Shown: positions 1 through 8,122 of the stretch, piece by piece
Layout of the letters: every line of letters begins with the position of its first letter
Numbering within the stretch: the stretch's first letter is position 1
Origin: Victivallales bacterium
Lineage (GTDB): Bacteria; Verrucomicrobiota; Lentisphaeria; Oligosphaerales; Oligosphaeraceae
Direction of reading: 5' to 3'
NCBI GenBank assembly: GCA_017417585.1
Contig: JAFPYX010000034.1
Location: 62,001 to 126,000, forward strand
DNA: 64,000 nucleotides
Notes under the pieces: generated by a model
What the model saw: the letters and a program-made list of their open reading frames with translations, nothing else
Database searches by the model: none
What the model was told of the DNA's origin: nothing
Translations under genes and position numbers: made by a program

Positions 1-688
1 CAAGATGCACATGACCGAAATCACCATCGTCTATGGCCAGACCGAGGCCTCGCCCGGATGCACGATGTCCACCACCACCGACTCCATCGAGGACCGCGTG
101 GCCACCGTCGGGCGCGACCTGCCCGAAATCGAAAACCGTATCGTCGATCCCGAAACCGGGAAGGACCTGCCGGACAACCAGATCGGCGAGTTCGTCACCC
201 GCGGATACCAGGTCATGAAGGGCTACTACAAGATGCCCAAGGAGACCGCCGCCGTGATTGACGCGGATGGCTGGCTGCACACCGGCGACCTCGCGCTGCG
301 CACCCCCGAAGGCAACTACAAGATCACCGGCCGCCTCAAGGACATGATCATCCGCGGCGGCGAGAACATCTATCCCAAGGAGATCGAGGAGTTCATCTAC
401 CGCCATCCCAAGGTGGACGATGTCCAGGTCATCGGCATCCCGGACAAGAAGCTGGGCGAGGAGATCCTCGCCGCCGTCATCCTGAAGAAGGGCGAGACCA
501 TGACCGCCGAGGAACTTCAGGACTATGTCCGCAAGAACATGGCCAAGCACAAGGTGCCGCGCTACGTGGACTTCGTGGATGCCTTCCCGCAGAACGCCGC
601 CGGCAAAATCCTTAAGTACAAGATGCGAGAGGATGCCGCGAAGCGCCTCAACATCGCCAGGGCCGACGGCATCGTGGCGGATGGCTGA
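1..688 (+). CDS. AMP-forming acyl-CoA synthetase, C-terminal part (5' end outside window)
   Basis: The reading frame is open from the first base, so the gene begins before the window. The visible 228 or so residues are the C-terminal third of an adenylate-forming ligase, which activates a carboxylate with ATP and joins it to CoA in the cytoplasm. Seen directly are the family motif VYGQTEASP near the start, the GWLHTGDLA core motif, the hinge region with [16 protein letters not shown], and the C-terminal catalytic lysine motif [10 protein letters not shown]. This pattern matches medium/long-chain acyl-CoA synthetases of the FadD type, but the substrate pocket is not in view, so the substrate is unknown. 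It ends 97 bases before the PFOR gene on the same strand. Confidence 0.93.
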   Translation, partial: KMHMTEITIVYGQTEASPGCTMSTTTDSIEDRVATVGRDLPEIENRIVDPETGKDLPDNQIGEFVTRGYQVMKGYYKMPKETAAVIDADGWLHTGDLALRTPEGNYKITGRLKDMIIRGGENIYPKEIEEFIYRHPKVDDVQVIGIPDKKLGEEILAAVILKKGETMTAEELQDYVRKNMAKHKVPRYVDFVDAFPQNAAGKILKYKMREDAAKRLNIARADGIVADG

Positions 689-748
689 GGACAATTCGCA
701 ATTCGTAATTTTCGGCCCGCCATTCACCGGGTTGTGTTTTCCCTGTTT

Positions 749-774
749 CCGCCACGTCTAAACGTGGCGGTTTT
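749..774 (+). terminator. Perfect 8-bp hairpin with T4, between acyl-CoA ligase and PFOR
   Basis: CCGCCACG (749-756) pairs perfectly with CGTGGCGG (763-770) around a 6-base loop and is followed by TTTT. It looks like an intrinsic terminator for the upstream ligase gene. It stops only 11 bases before the PFOR start codon, so it could equally be an attenuator-like hairpin in a shared transcript. Confidence 0.6.
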
Positions 775-785
775 AATGGAATGCG

Positions 786-3700
786 ATGATGAACAAGAAT
801 ACCAAGATGGCCACGATGGATGGCAACGAGGCGTGCGCGTACGTCGCCTATGCCTTCACGGAAATCGCCGCAATCTATCCAATAACTCCCTCCAGCCCGA
901 TGGCGGGTAAGACCGATGCGTGGTCGGCGAAGGGCCGCAAGAACATCTTCGGCCAGCGCGTGACGCTGGTGGAGATGGAGTCCGAGGCCGGCGCGGCCGG
1001 CGCCATCCACGGTTCGCTGGAGACAGGCGCTCTTTCCACCAGTTTCACCTCTTCGCAGGGGCTGATGCTGATGATTCCCGTGATGCACCGAATCGCCGGA
1101 GAACGCCTGCCCGGCGTCCTGCATGTTGCCTCACGAACCGTCGGCACCCATGCGCTTTCCATCTTCGGAGACCACTCCGACGTGATGAACTGCCGACAGA
1201 CCGGATTCGCGCTGCTCTCCACCGCGAACTCGCAGGAAATCATGGACCTGGCCCCCGTGGCGCACCTGGCCGCCGTGAAAGGACGCATACCGTTCCTGCA
1301 TTTCTTCGATGGTTTCCGCACCAGCCACGAGATGAGCAAGGTCGAGACCATCGACTATGCGGAGTTTGCTAAATTATTTGATTACAATGAGTTAGATAAA
1401 TTCCGTGCGCAGGCGCTCAACCCCGACCACCCGAAGCTTCGGGCAACCGTCCAGAATGGCGATGTCTATTTCCAGGTGCGCGAGGCGAACAACGGCTTCT
1501 ACGATGCACTGCCAGCCATTGTCCAAGAGTACATGGACAAGATTGCCGAAGTCACTGGTCGCCGGTATCATCTTTTCGACTACTACGGTGCGGCGGATGC
1601 CGAAAAGGTCATCGTGGCGATGGGCTCGGTCTCCGGCGCAATTCAGGAAGTCGTGGACTACCTGAACGCCCAGGGCGCGAAGTGCGGTTTCTTGCAGGTG
1701 CATCTGTATCGGCCATTTTCGGCGGAGCATTTCCTCAAGGCCTTGCCGTCCAGCGTGATGAAGATTGCGGTGCTGGACCGTTGCAAGGAGATGGGCAGCG
1801 TGGGCGAACCGCTCTTCCAGGACGTCTGCACCGTTCTGGCCTCTTCGGGCCGTGCCGTCAAGGTGGTTGGCGGCCGTTACGGCCTTTCCAGCAAGGACGT
1901 GGATCCCGCGCAGATTGTCGCGGTTTACAATCATCTGGCACAGGAGAATCCGCATGGCAATTTCACCATCGGCATCGCGGACGATGTGACGCATCTCTCC
2001 TTGCCGCTCCCCCCGCCCGTCTATCCGGATGCCGCAGGGCAGGTCAGCTGCAAGTTCTGGGGGCTGGGGTCGGACGGCACGGTTGGCGCCAACAAGAGCA
2101 CCGTCGAAATCATCAACGCCCATACGAACAAGTATGCGCAGGCGTACTTTGAATACGATGCCAAGAAGTCCTTCGGCGTGACCAAGTCACACCTGCGTTT
2201 CGGCGACCAGCCCATCCGCGGCTCCTACTATGTGAAGTCCGCCGACTTCATCGGTTGCCACAACGAGACCTACATCCGCCAATATGACGTGGTGGATGAA
2301 CTCAAGGAAGGCGGGGTGCTTCTGCTCAACACCTCGCTGGACATGGCGGGGCTGGAGAAGCTGATTCCCGCCAGGGCAAAGCGGCTGCTCGCCGCGAAGA
2401 AGGCCGCGCTCTACACCATCGACGCGGTTTCCATCGCGGCGAATCTCGGCCTGGGCAACCACTACAACCTCGTGCTTCAGTCCGCCTTCTTCCATCTGGC
2501 AAACATCATCCCCGGCGATGAGGCGGATGGCTACATGAAGGAATTGGCCAAGCGAACCTACTTCGCCAAGGGCGACGAGGTCGTGGCGCGAAACTGCGCC
2601 GCCATCGATGCCGGCGCGACCGCCTTCCAGAAGGTCGAAATCCCGAAATCGTGGCTGACGGCGGAGGACGATGTCGCCGAAGCCGCCGAGCCGCGTCCCG
2701 AGGTCGTGACCAAAATTGCCGACCCCATCAACCGTCAGAAGGGCGACGACCTCCCCGTGAGCGCCTTCAAGGGCTACGAGGACGGCGTGATCGACCTGGG
2801 GCTGACCGCCTACGAGAAGCGCGGCATTGCCGTGAATGTGCCGATCTGGGACAAATCCAAGTGCCTGCAGTGCAACCGCTGCTCGCTGGTCTGCCCCCAT
2901 GCGGTGATTCGGCCGTATTTGCTCAATGATGCGGAGGACGCTGCGAAGCCTGCGGGCTTCGAGACGCTCCCTGTCAAGGGCAAGGATGGCCTGCACTTCA
3001 GCCTGCAAGTGAGTTTTGCGGACTGCACGGGCTGCGGCGCTTGCGTGAATGCCTGCCCCGCCAAGGAGAAGGCGTTGTCGATGAAGCCCTATCACGAGGT
3101 CGGCCCTCAGCCGGAAAAGTGGCGTTATGCCCTGAGCCTCAGCGACAAAGGTGATGTCTTCGACCCCTGGACCCTCAAGGGCAGCCAGTTCCGCCAGCCG
3201 TTGCTGGAATTCTCTGCGGCGTGCGCGGGATGCGGGGAGACGCCCTATGCCAAGTTGCTCACCCAGCTCTTCGGCGACCATGTCTATTGGGCGAACGCCA
3301 CTGGATGCTCCCAGGCGTGGGGCTCGCCGATGCCTGGCATTCCCTATACCACCAACCGTGATGGACGCGGACCCGCCTGGAGCAACTCGCTCTTCGAAAA
3401 CAACGCGGAGTTCGCGCTCGGTATGGCGCTTTCCGTCAAGCAGCAGCGGGCCGCTCAGCGGATGCGTGTCGAGGAGCTGGTGGCGATAGAAGAACTCCCG
3501 AATCGCGTGCGCATCGCCGCGCAGAAGTGGCTCGCGGGATTCGATGATGTGAGGGAATCGCGTCAGTTTGGCGATGAACTTTACTGGGCACTTGTTGAGG
3601 TAATGCCACAACTTGACATTGTTCAAGATATTATAAAGAATAAAGACATGCTCGCCAAGAAGACCTTCTGGATGTTCGGCGGAGACGGATGGGCTTACGA

Positions 3701-4298
3701 CATCGGCTTCGGCGGACTGGACCACGTGCTGGCCAGCGGAGAGAACATCAATGTCCTCGTCGTGGACACCGAGGTGTACAGCAACACTGGCGGGCAGTCC
3801 TCCAAGGCGACGCCGATTGGCGCGGTGGCGCAGTTTGCCTCGAGTGGCAAGAGTCGTCCCAAAAAGGACTTGGGTGCGATTTTCATGACCTACGGCAATG
3901 TCTATGTGGCGCAGGTGGCGATGGGGGCGGATCCGAATCAGTTGCTCAAGGCGATTCGCGAGGCGGAGGAGTTCAACGGTCCGTCGGTGATTATCGCCTA
4001 TACGCCGTGCCTCTCTCACGGTCTCAAATGCGGCATGGGCAACACCCAGCAGGAGATGAAGGGCGCCGTGGAGGCGGGTTACTGGATGCTCTACCGCTAC
4101 AACCCGAATAACGAAAAGCCCTTCACGCTTGACTCCAGGCCACCGGTCAGCTCCTACACCGACTTTCTGGCCGGAGAAACCCGTTATGCCGCGCTGCAGC
4201 GCACCTTCCCGGAAAATGCGGCGAAGTACTTCGCACAGGGCGAAGCCGAGGCACGGGCTCGGTATCAGCATTACAAGCACATGGAAGACAACCAATAG
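786..4298 (+). CDS. nifJ: Pyruvate:ferredoxin (flavodoxin) oxidoreductase, single-chain
   Basis: This 1170-residue protein has the usual length and domain order of homodimeric PFOR, which oxidatively decarboxylates pyruvate to acetyl-CoA and CO2 and passes electrons to ferredoxin or flavodoxin. The N-terminal pyruvate-binding domain begins near residue 5 and contains YPITPSSPM. Two 4Fe-4S cluster motifs are visible near residues 693 (CLQCNRCSLVCP) and 748 (CTGCGACVNACP), and the proximal-cluster motif CAGCGETPY lies near 813. The TPP-binding region carries GGDGWAYDIGFGGLDH (about 964-980) and EVYSNTGGQSSK. The gene starts with two adjacent ATG codons and has no strong Shine-Dalgarno sequence. 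Two short AT-rich patches (about 1363-1401 and 3600-3650) use codons rare in the rest of the gene. It is followed by a strong terminator. Confidence 0.97.
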   Translation: MMNKNTKMATMDGNEACAYVAYAFTEIAAIYPITPSSPMAGKTDAWSAKGRKNIFGQRVTLVEMESEAGAAGAIHGSLETGALSTSFTSSQGLMLMIPVMHRIAGERLPGVLHVASRTVGTHALSIFGDHSDVMNCRQTGFALLSTANSQEIMDLAPVAHLAAVKGRIPFLHFFDGFRTSHEMSKVETIDYAEFAKLFDYNELDKFRAQALNPDHPKLRATVQNGDVYFQVREANNGFYDALPAIVQEYMDKIAEVTGRRYHLFDYYGAADAEKVIVAMGSVSGAIQEVVDYLNAQGAKCGFLQVHLYRPFSAEHFLKALPSSVMKIAVLDRCKEMGSVGEPLFQDVCTVLASSGRAVKVVGGRYGLSSKDVDPAQIVAVYNHLAQENPHGNFTIGIADDVTHLSLPLPPPVYPDAAGQVSCKFWGLGSDGTVGANKSTVEIINAHTNKYAQAYFEYDAKKSFGVTKSHLRFGDQPIRGSYYVKSADFIGCHNETYIRQYDVVDELKEGGVLLLNTSLDMAGLEKLIPARAKRLLAAKKAALYTIDAVSIAANLGLGNHYNLVLQSAFFHLANIIPGDEADGYMKELAKRTYFAKGDEVVARNCAAIDAGATAFQKVEIPKSWLTAEDDVAEAAEPRPEVVTKIADPINRQKGDDLPVSAFKGYEDGVIDLGLTAYEKRGIAVNVPIWDKSKCLQCNRCSLVCPHAVIRPYLLNDAEDAAKPAGFETLPVKGKDGLHFSLQVSFADCTGCGACVNACPAKEKALSMKPYHEVGPQPEKWRYALSLSDKGDVFDPWTLKGSQFRQPLLEFSAACAGCGETPYAKLLTQLFGDHVYWANATGCSQAWGSPMPGIPYTTNRDGRGPAWSNSLFENNAEFALGMALSVKQQRAAQRMRVEELVAIEELPNRVRIAAQKWLAGFDDVRESRQFGDELYWALVEVMPQLDIVQDIIKNKDMLAKKTFWMFGGDGWAYDIGFGGLDHVLASGENINVLVVDTEVYSNTGGQSSKATPIGAVAQFASSGKSRPKKDLGAIFMTYGNVYVAQVAMGADPNQLLKAIREAEEFNGPSVIIAYTPCLSHGLKCGMGNTQQEMKGAVEAGYWMLYRYNPNNEKPFTLDSRPPVSSYTDFLAGETRYAALQRTFPENAAKYFAQGEAEARARYQHYKHMEDNQ

Positions 4299-4325
4299 AT
4301 CGCATTCCACGATTGAAGACACGCG

Positions 4326-4370
4326 ACCGGGGAACCCATAGGCGCCAATCGCCTGCGGGTCCCCGGTTTT
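4326..4370 (+). terminator. Rho-independent terminator after PFOR
   Basis: ACCGGGG-A-ACCC (4326-4337) pairs with GGGTCCCCGGT (4357-4367) with one bulged A, and TTTT follows. The loop is about 19 bases. It lies 28 bases after the PFOR stop codon. Confidence 0.8.
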
Positions 4371-4375
4371 CGTTT

Positions 4376-4745
4376 CTGTCCCCGTCCTGACAATGTCATA
4401 CTATCGGGGACTACTATCGGGGACAGTCACCGCCTTTTCAGGAAGACGTGCCGGGGACAGTCACCGTCTTTCAGTAGGTGTCTTCTTGGAGAACAAGTAA
4501 TGTCCAGTATCGGGGACAGTCACCGTCTTTCAGTAGGTGTCTTCTTGGAGAACAAGTAATGTCCTGAAATACCCTGAAATACTGGGGATAGTCACCGTTA
4601 TTTCATGCGAGACGAAAACACTGTAGTATCGCTGTAGTATCGGGGACAGTCACCGTTATTCTGCCGGGGACAGTCACCGCTAGCCTGAGATTCGATACTT
4701 CCCGATTGGTTTTAATGAAATACTACTGGTCCAGATTGATAATAA
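4376..4745. repeat. Cluster of six GGGGACAGTCACCG-type repeats
   Basis: This non-coding stretch holds copies at about 4418-4432, 4452-4467, 4511-4526, 4584-4598 (GGGGATAGTCACCGT), 4641-4656 and 4665-4680, all in the same orientation. An inverted partial copy (CTGTCCCCG) lies at 4376-4384. Smaller duplications are also visible: TGAAATACCC-TGAAATAC near 4565, and CTGTAGTATCG repeated near 4621. The core GG(G/T)GAC-A-GTCACC is an imperfect palindrome. The same repeat recurs around the RAYT transposase and at both edges of the polyvalent-protein remnant, so it is probably the REP-like substrate of that transposase (inference). Confidence 0.85.
4452..4564. repeat. 59-bp tandem direct repeat inside the repeat cluster
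   Basis: A 59-base unit beginning CGGGGACAGTCACCGT and running through AACAAGTAATGTCC starts at 4452 and again at 4511. The first 54 bases of the two units are identical. Such exact tandem identity implies a recent duplication. Confidence 0.9.
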
Positions 4746-5357
4746 TCATTTTTCTGAATGCAGCCTCCACATGCATGTGAGCTGGGAAGACTGAAGCAAT
4801 TCCGATGGTGGAATGCGGTCGCCGTACTTGGCTTCGGGTAATAGCACAATTCCCGCATTTTCCCATGCGAGTAGGACAAGTTCCGTGCAATAAACCCCAT
4901 CGTTTGATTTATAGCAAAAGGAATGGTCAAATGGCGTGTTGGAACGGACGGCTTGTTCTGCGTAGGAGACGGCAAGGTGACCATCGTATCCTGAAGTTCG
5001 GAGAAGTGCCAGGGCATCTACATTGTTGGACAGAAGATACTCCGACAGTAATTGTCTGACGACACCCTCGTCCGGGTCGGCATGTATTATCCCGATAGAT
5101 CCATCCTGTAAGGTTGTCGCCAGGCCAACATGCGACCATTCTTCTCCCTTTCCCCAAATACGTAAAAGCCTTCCCCGAAAAGTTGAACTTCCAAGAAGGA
5201 TAATGTCTCCATCTCGAAAGGTCAACCCTTCGGGTAATTGCCTAATCGGAAAGCCACACCTCCCAACGACAAGCACGTAGGAAATGCAAATCGCCAGACC
5301 ACCTAACAGGGAAAAGACAACTCTCCGTCTGTTTGCGCGGGTGATTTTTGCAGTCAC
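4746..5357 (-). CDS. YiiX/YebB-like permuted NlpC/P60 (papain-like) amidase, membrane-anchored
   Basis: This 203-residue protein has an N-terminal transmembrane or signal-anchor segment (about residues 13-31) followed by a DUF830/YiiX-like domain. The diagnostic motifs are visible: GDIILLGSS at about 50-58, the histidine in EWSHVGLA (H76), and the catalytic cysteine in VYCTELV (C157). In this permuted papain-like fold the histidine precedes the cysteine. Family members are thought to cleave amide bonds in lipids or peptidoglycan-like substrates; the substrate here is unknown. The start codon is GTG and overlaps TGA (GTGA), which is the natural stop of the upstream small gene if its poly-G tract is corrected by one base. 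That suggests translational coupling in a three-gene operon. Confidence 0.75.
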   Translation of the reverse strand: MTAKITRANRRRVVFSLLGGLAICISYVLVVGRCGFPIRQLPEGLTFRDGDIILLGSSTFRGRLLRIWGKGEEWSHVGLATTLQDGSIGIIHADPDEGVVRQLLSEYLLSNNVDALALLRTSGYDGHLAVSYAEQAVRSNTPFDHSFCYKSNDGVYCTELVLLAWENAGIVLLPEAKYGDRIPPSELLQSSQLTCMWRLHSEK

Positions 5358-5390
5358 TCCTCGCTCTTATCCTTGTTGCTGATCAACTTT

Positions 5391-5645
5391 TCAATCCAGG
5401 TTCCTGTCGCCCCCCCCCAGCAAGACACCTAGCCAGCCAGTCATGGCGACACGTTCCCCCAACCTGAATAGTATCTCATAGAAATGGGAAAGATATCCCC
5501 AAAAACCAAGTTTCTGTGTAATAAAAGCAGGTTGAAAGAAATAACTCGCCATGTAGCCAAGAAGAATTCCAAGCACAAGACCACGCTTCCGTGCGGTTAG
5601 AAACTCCTTAAGGCTATTCTTCGGTTTGTTCGACTCGTCTTCCAT
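5391..5645 (-). CDS. Small membrane protein with a C-terminal poly-G frameshift site
   Basis: The 84-residue product has a charged N terminus, one or two hydrophobic segments (about 22-42 and 66-78) and no family I recognise. On the coding strand a run of nine G (5410-5418) lies just before the end. As read, the frame ends LLGGGDRNLD. With one G fewer the frame continues as GGATGTWIEKLISNKDKSEE and ends at a TGA that overlaps the GTG start of the next gene, the normal arrangement for coupled genes. The current frame is therefore either a phase-variable OFF-type variant or a homopolymer sequencing error. It sits between two other membrane-protein genes of the same operon. Confidence 0.6.
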   Translation of the reverse strand: MEDESNKPKNSLKEFLTARKRGLVLGILLGYMASYFFQPAFITQKLGFWGYLSHFYEILFRLGERVAMTGWLGVLLGGGDRNLD

Positions 5646-5669
5646 TGCTTTAGTCTCCTTCGTTGGTGG

Positions 5670-6188
5670 TTAATATTGGATTTCGCGCACTCTAGAACCG
5701 AATATGCCCATTATGCCTCTTGAGCGTAATGTGATGATTCGTTTCTCTGGATTGACGCTGTAGATGAACTTCTGACCGAATCCATCGTTGGGAAAGAAAA
5801 TCGGTAATATGCCATCTTCAGTTTTATAAATTGTGAATGGATTCTGTACCCTGCTTATGTTAAAATCATTGATTTCGTCCACGGAGGCCGGAGGACGTTG
5901 CCAGTAGGAAATAAGGAAATTTATCACGATAACATTGTTATCCAATGCCTCTTCAGTTCGTTCGACGGCTCGTTGATACTTCCCCTTGAACTCATCACCA
6001 ATTGGAGTATAGTTCAGCACGCCATAGCCAAGCGCGGCTAACAGTGCCAAAGAAATGATTGTCCGAAAGACATAAATGATTATGGCTTGTGACAGAGTTC
6101 TCTCTTGAGTCGTTATCACGTTTTTTTGGCCCTCAATCACAATCCGTGTCTCTTGACACACCTGCTCATTATTGTCTTCGGTGTTCAT
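5670..6188 (-). CDS. Hypothetical membrane protein, first gene of a small operon
   Basis: About 172 residues from an ATG at 6188, which is preceded by GAGGAAAT and so is preferred to the in-frame TTG at 6209. There is one clear transmembrane helix (about residues 35-57 of the product). A soluble C-terminal part follows, with a pattern of aromatic and acidic residues suggesting an extracytoplasmic domain. I do not recognise the family. Base composition is markedly more AT-rich than in the core genes. It is followed 24 bases later by the small membrane protein and then by the YiiX-like amidase; together the three look like one accessory operon. Confidence 0.6.
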   Translation of the reverse strand: MNTEDNNEQVCQETRIVIEGQKNVITTQERTLSQAIIIYVFRTIISLALLAALGYGVLNYTPIGDEFKGKYQRAVERTEEALDNNVIVINFLISYWQRPPASVDEINDFNISRVQNPFTIYKTEDGILPIFFPNDGFGQKFIYSVNPEKRIITLRSRGIMGIFGSRVREIQY

Positions 6189-6209
6189 TTTTATTTCCTC
6201 ATGTTCCAA

Positions 6210-6715
6210 CTCCTAAATCTTTCCTCAAAACAAAGCAAATTTAAAATATATCACAAGTTTTTTTTTTCAACTAGTTGCGCTTTGGTTCGAAATGTTTCAT
6301 GGCAAGATTCGACAAGAGCACTGGTGACAGTCACCGGTATTTCACGTAAGAAAACGCTGGTGACAGTCACCGTTATTCGACTGTTATCCCTAGAGGAGAT
6401 GAAACAGGGAAGTCCGCTGCTCGGCAGTGATGGTTTCGTTTTAAAACGTGGGATAATCCTGTAGCGTGTGGTTTCTGGAAAGCTATTTTCTGGATGGCAT
6501 TCCATTCGGCAATGGGGCCGAGTTACTGATTGTCATCATTCCCATAACTTCCAATTGATATGGATTATTGGTTTTAATATAATTTGATTATTGTTTTATA
6601 TACAATATGTTAAATATAATTTATTTGAAGATGTTTCATGGAAAGACTTCCTCTATGGCCGTGGGAATTCCCGCCGGTCTGAAGATGGCAAGATGGCAAC
6701 AAATTGTAAAGTCGG
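6210..6715. other. AT-rich intergenic region between accessory operon and RAYT
   Basis: No gene is supported here. The region holds a T-run near 6260, the two island repeats at 6321-6373, and very AT-rich DNA around 6550-6630. It would contain the promoter of the operon read leftward and the 3' flank of the RAYT gene. Confidence 0.5.
6321..6373. repeat. Two GGTGACAGTCACCG repeats
   Basis: Copies lie at about 6321-6336 (CTGGTGACAGTCACCGG) and 6358-6373 (TGGTGACAGTCACCGT). Here the arms GGTGAC and GTCACC are exact inverted repeats around a single A, so these are the most perfect palindromes of the family. Both are within 400 bases of the RAYT gene. Confidence 0.85.
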
Positions 6716-7525
6716 CTACGGGTGGCGCAGCCGCAGATGGTGGCGGATATGTTGTTTCCAGATTTTCCTGCTGGCGTAGTGCTGGCTGCATAGGTCGAGT
6801 GCCCAGAGTGCGGGCGCGTCCTGTGTCTCGGTCTCAAGGCATGTCAGATAGGTAAACTGGTGGCGTTTTACCAACCGCCTCTGCAGAGTCTCCAGCGCCT
6901 CGCGGACTCCCAGGGCGTAGTGTCCAGCGTAGCGGGTATTGGCGGCTGCGGCTCCCGTATACTTGACGCCGCGCTGCAAGTCCATCATCTTCCTCTGCCA
7001 TTCCAAGAATTCCTCATGGGTTTTAAGTTGGATGGCATCAAGCAAGGCTTTGCGATCAACTAGGGATATGTCACTTTTAAGGGCCTGGAACTCGTGGAAT
7101 GAGCAGTACGTCCACCTGATGGGGTCGCACATTTCCTCTGTATTGAGCGGATTGGCGTCAATGTAGGCAATTACGTTGCGGAGATGGTGGAGTCCAGCGA
7201 CTAGGATGGAGTGAAAGCGTTCTGCCCAGAAATGTCCACGTTTCCCATTGGTCTTGTTGTACTCGGCGGCGATGCGTCCCGAGAGTTCCCGCATGGCACA
7301 ACTGAGATTCTCCTGTTTTTCCCCTGTTCTGGTGAGAAGATGGATGTGGTTTCCCATGAGGCAGTAAGCGAGAACAGGAAGGCCATATTTCACGAAGACC
7401 TCTGCCATCAACTCTAGATAGCGGGCACAGGTCGAGGTGTCTTTGAAGAGGAAAGCGTCGTAGTTGCATTTCTGTGTGACGTGGTAGTAGCTTTCGGACA
7501 GCAGATTGCGTGGTTTTCTTGACAT
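6716..7525 (-). CDS. REP-associated tyrosine transposase (RAYT, Y1_Tnp/IS200-like)
   Basis: The 269-residue protein has the single-strand HUH transposase signature: the paired histidines in CLMGNHIHLL (H60 and H62) and a probable catalytic tyrosine in VIAYIDANP (Y121). The N terminus, with the phrase YYHVTQKC, is also typical of the family. RAYTs are domesticated relatives of IS200/IS605 transposases that act on short palindromic REP sequences and do not carry IS ends. Consistent with this, palindromic GGGGACAGTCACCG-type repeats occur on both sides and nowhere else in the window. The basic C-terminal tail (KQHIRHHLRLRHP) is probably DNA-binding. The gene appears intact. Confidence 0.88.
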   Translation of the reverse strand: MSRKPRNLLSESYYHVTQKCNYDAFLFKDTSTCARYLELMAEVFVKYGLPVLAYCLMGNHIHLLTRTGEKQENLSCAMRELSGRIAAEYNKTNGKRGHFWAERFHSILVAGLHHLRNVIAYIDANPLNTEEMCDPIRWTYCSFHEFQALKSDISLVDRKALLDAIQLKTHEEFLEWQRKMMDLQRGVKYTGAAAANTRYAGHYALGVREALETLQRRLVKRHQFTYLTCLETETQDAPALWALDLCSQHYASRKIWKQHIRHHLRLRHP

Positions 7526-7840
7526 GTTTTCTCCTGGATTGTTGTGGTTGTCTTCTCTTTGAATTTTAAGCCATATAAAAATTAGGTTTTATGTAATATA
7601 TATCGATTTATATTTTTTGTTTTAAATAGTTTAAAGATATACAAAAATAATAGAAAATAATGATAAAATTTAGTCTTTTTAACGATTTTAAGAAACAAGA
7701 AAATAAGCCATTCCGTGGAAACGGGGATTGCTTTAGGACGGGTCGTTCTTTTTATAACATTCTTGATGTCAATTAGATCAAGGTAATTATGAAGGTGATT
7801 ATGACGGCTGGTGGGCTGGGGACAGTCACCGTTTTTCGGG
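7526..7840. other. AT-rich spacer upstream of RAYT
   Basis: No gene is supported. The DNA is extremely AT-rich from about 7570 to 7700 and probably contains the RAYT promoter. It ends at the island repeat at 7818-7831, immediately before the polyvalent-protein remnant. Confidence 0.45.
7818..7831. repeat. GGGGACAGTCACCG repeat at the left edge of the phage remnant
   Basis: The copy reads GGGGACAGTCACCGTTTTTC and is in the same orientation as the copies at 13941 and 13968, so it forms the left member of direct repeats flanking the polyvalent-protein gene. Confidence 0.9.
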
Positions 7841-8095
7841 GGCGACAGTCTTCTCAAGGAGCAGGACACCAACCGCAACACCAGCAATGGCTACTGGATT
7901 GGCACTTACGCGGGGGACAATCTCTATGAGAATTTCCGCGACGGGTCCATTTCCGCTGGCAAGGCCGCGACGATTGCCGAGGTCGCCCGTGGCAACATGG
8001 CGCTGGAGGACGCCGGGCTGAAGATGGCGAAGAACATGCCAGCCGCGCAGTTGCGGTCGGCGTTGTCGCTGCTGAAGCAGTCTCTTGAGAAATAG
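7841..8095 (+). pseudogene. Polyvalent protein, N-terminal fragment (ParB/DdrB-like domain end)
   Basis: This stretch is in the same frame as the large open frame that starts at 8123 and is separated from it by a single TAG (8093-8095). The translated text (DGSISAGKAATIAEVARGN and following) resembles the end of the DdrB-like ParB domain found at the N terminus of phage and ICE polyvalent proteins. Homologous proteins usually run on directly into the QLLFNGLFDDSAIKLAE-like segment seen just after the TAG. The upstream part of the domain is missing and is replaced by the island repeat at 7818. I read this as the truncated 5' end of one decayed gene. Confidence 0.65.
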
Positions 8096-8122
8096 GGCGA
8101 GAAGCAAACTGGCGGTGAACAG

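Noticed and set aside
2187-4322. 711-codon open frame on the minus strand opposite PFOR
   Set aside because: It is the antisense shadow of a GC-rich gene with strong third-position bias. The plus strand encodes all PFOR motifs. Similar long shadows at 29717-32266, 37693-39561, 41612-43282, 52187-53572 and 59815-61698 were rejected for the same reason.
4418-4680. CRISPR array
   Set aside because: The repeats are short (14-16 bases), irregularly spaced, with no unique spacers of constant size and no cas genes.
7811-7840. ATG at 7811 as the start of the polyvalent protein
   Set aside because: The first codons are translated RAYT repeat, so this start is an artefact of the junction rather than the native N terminus.
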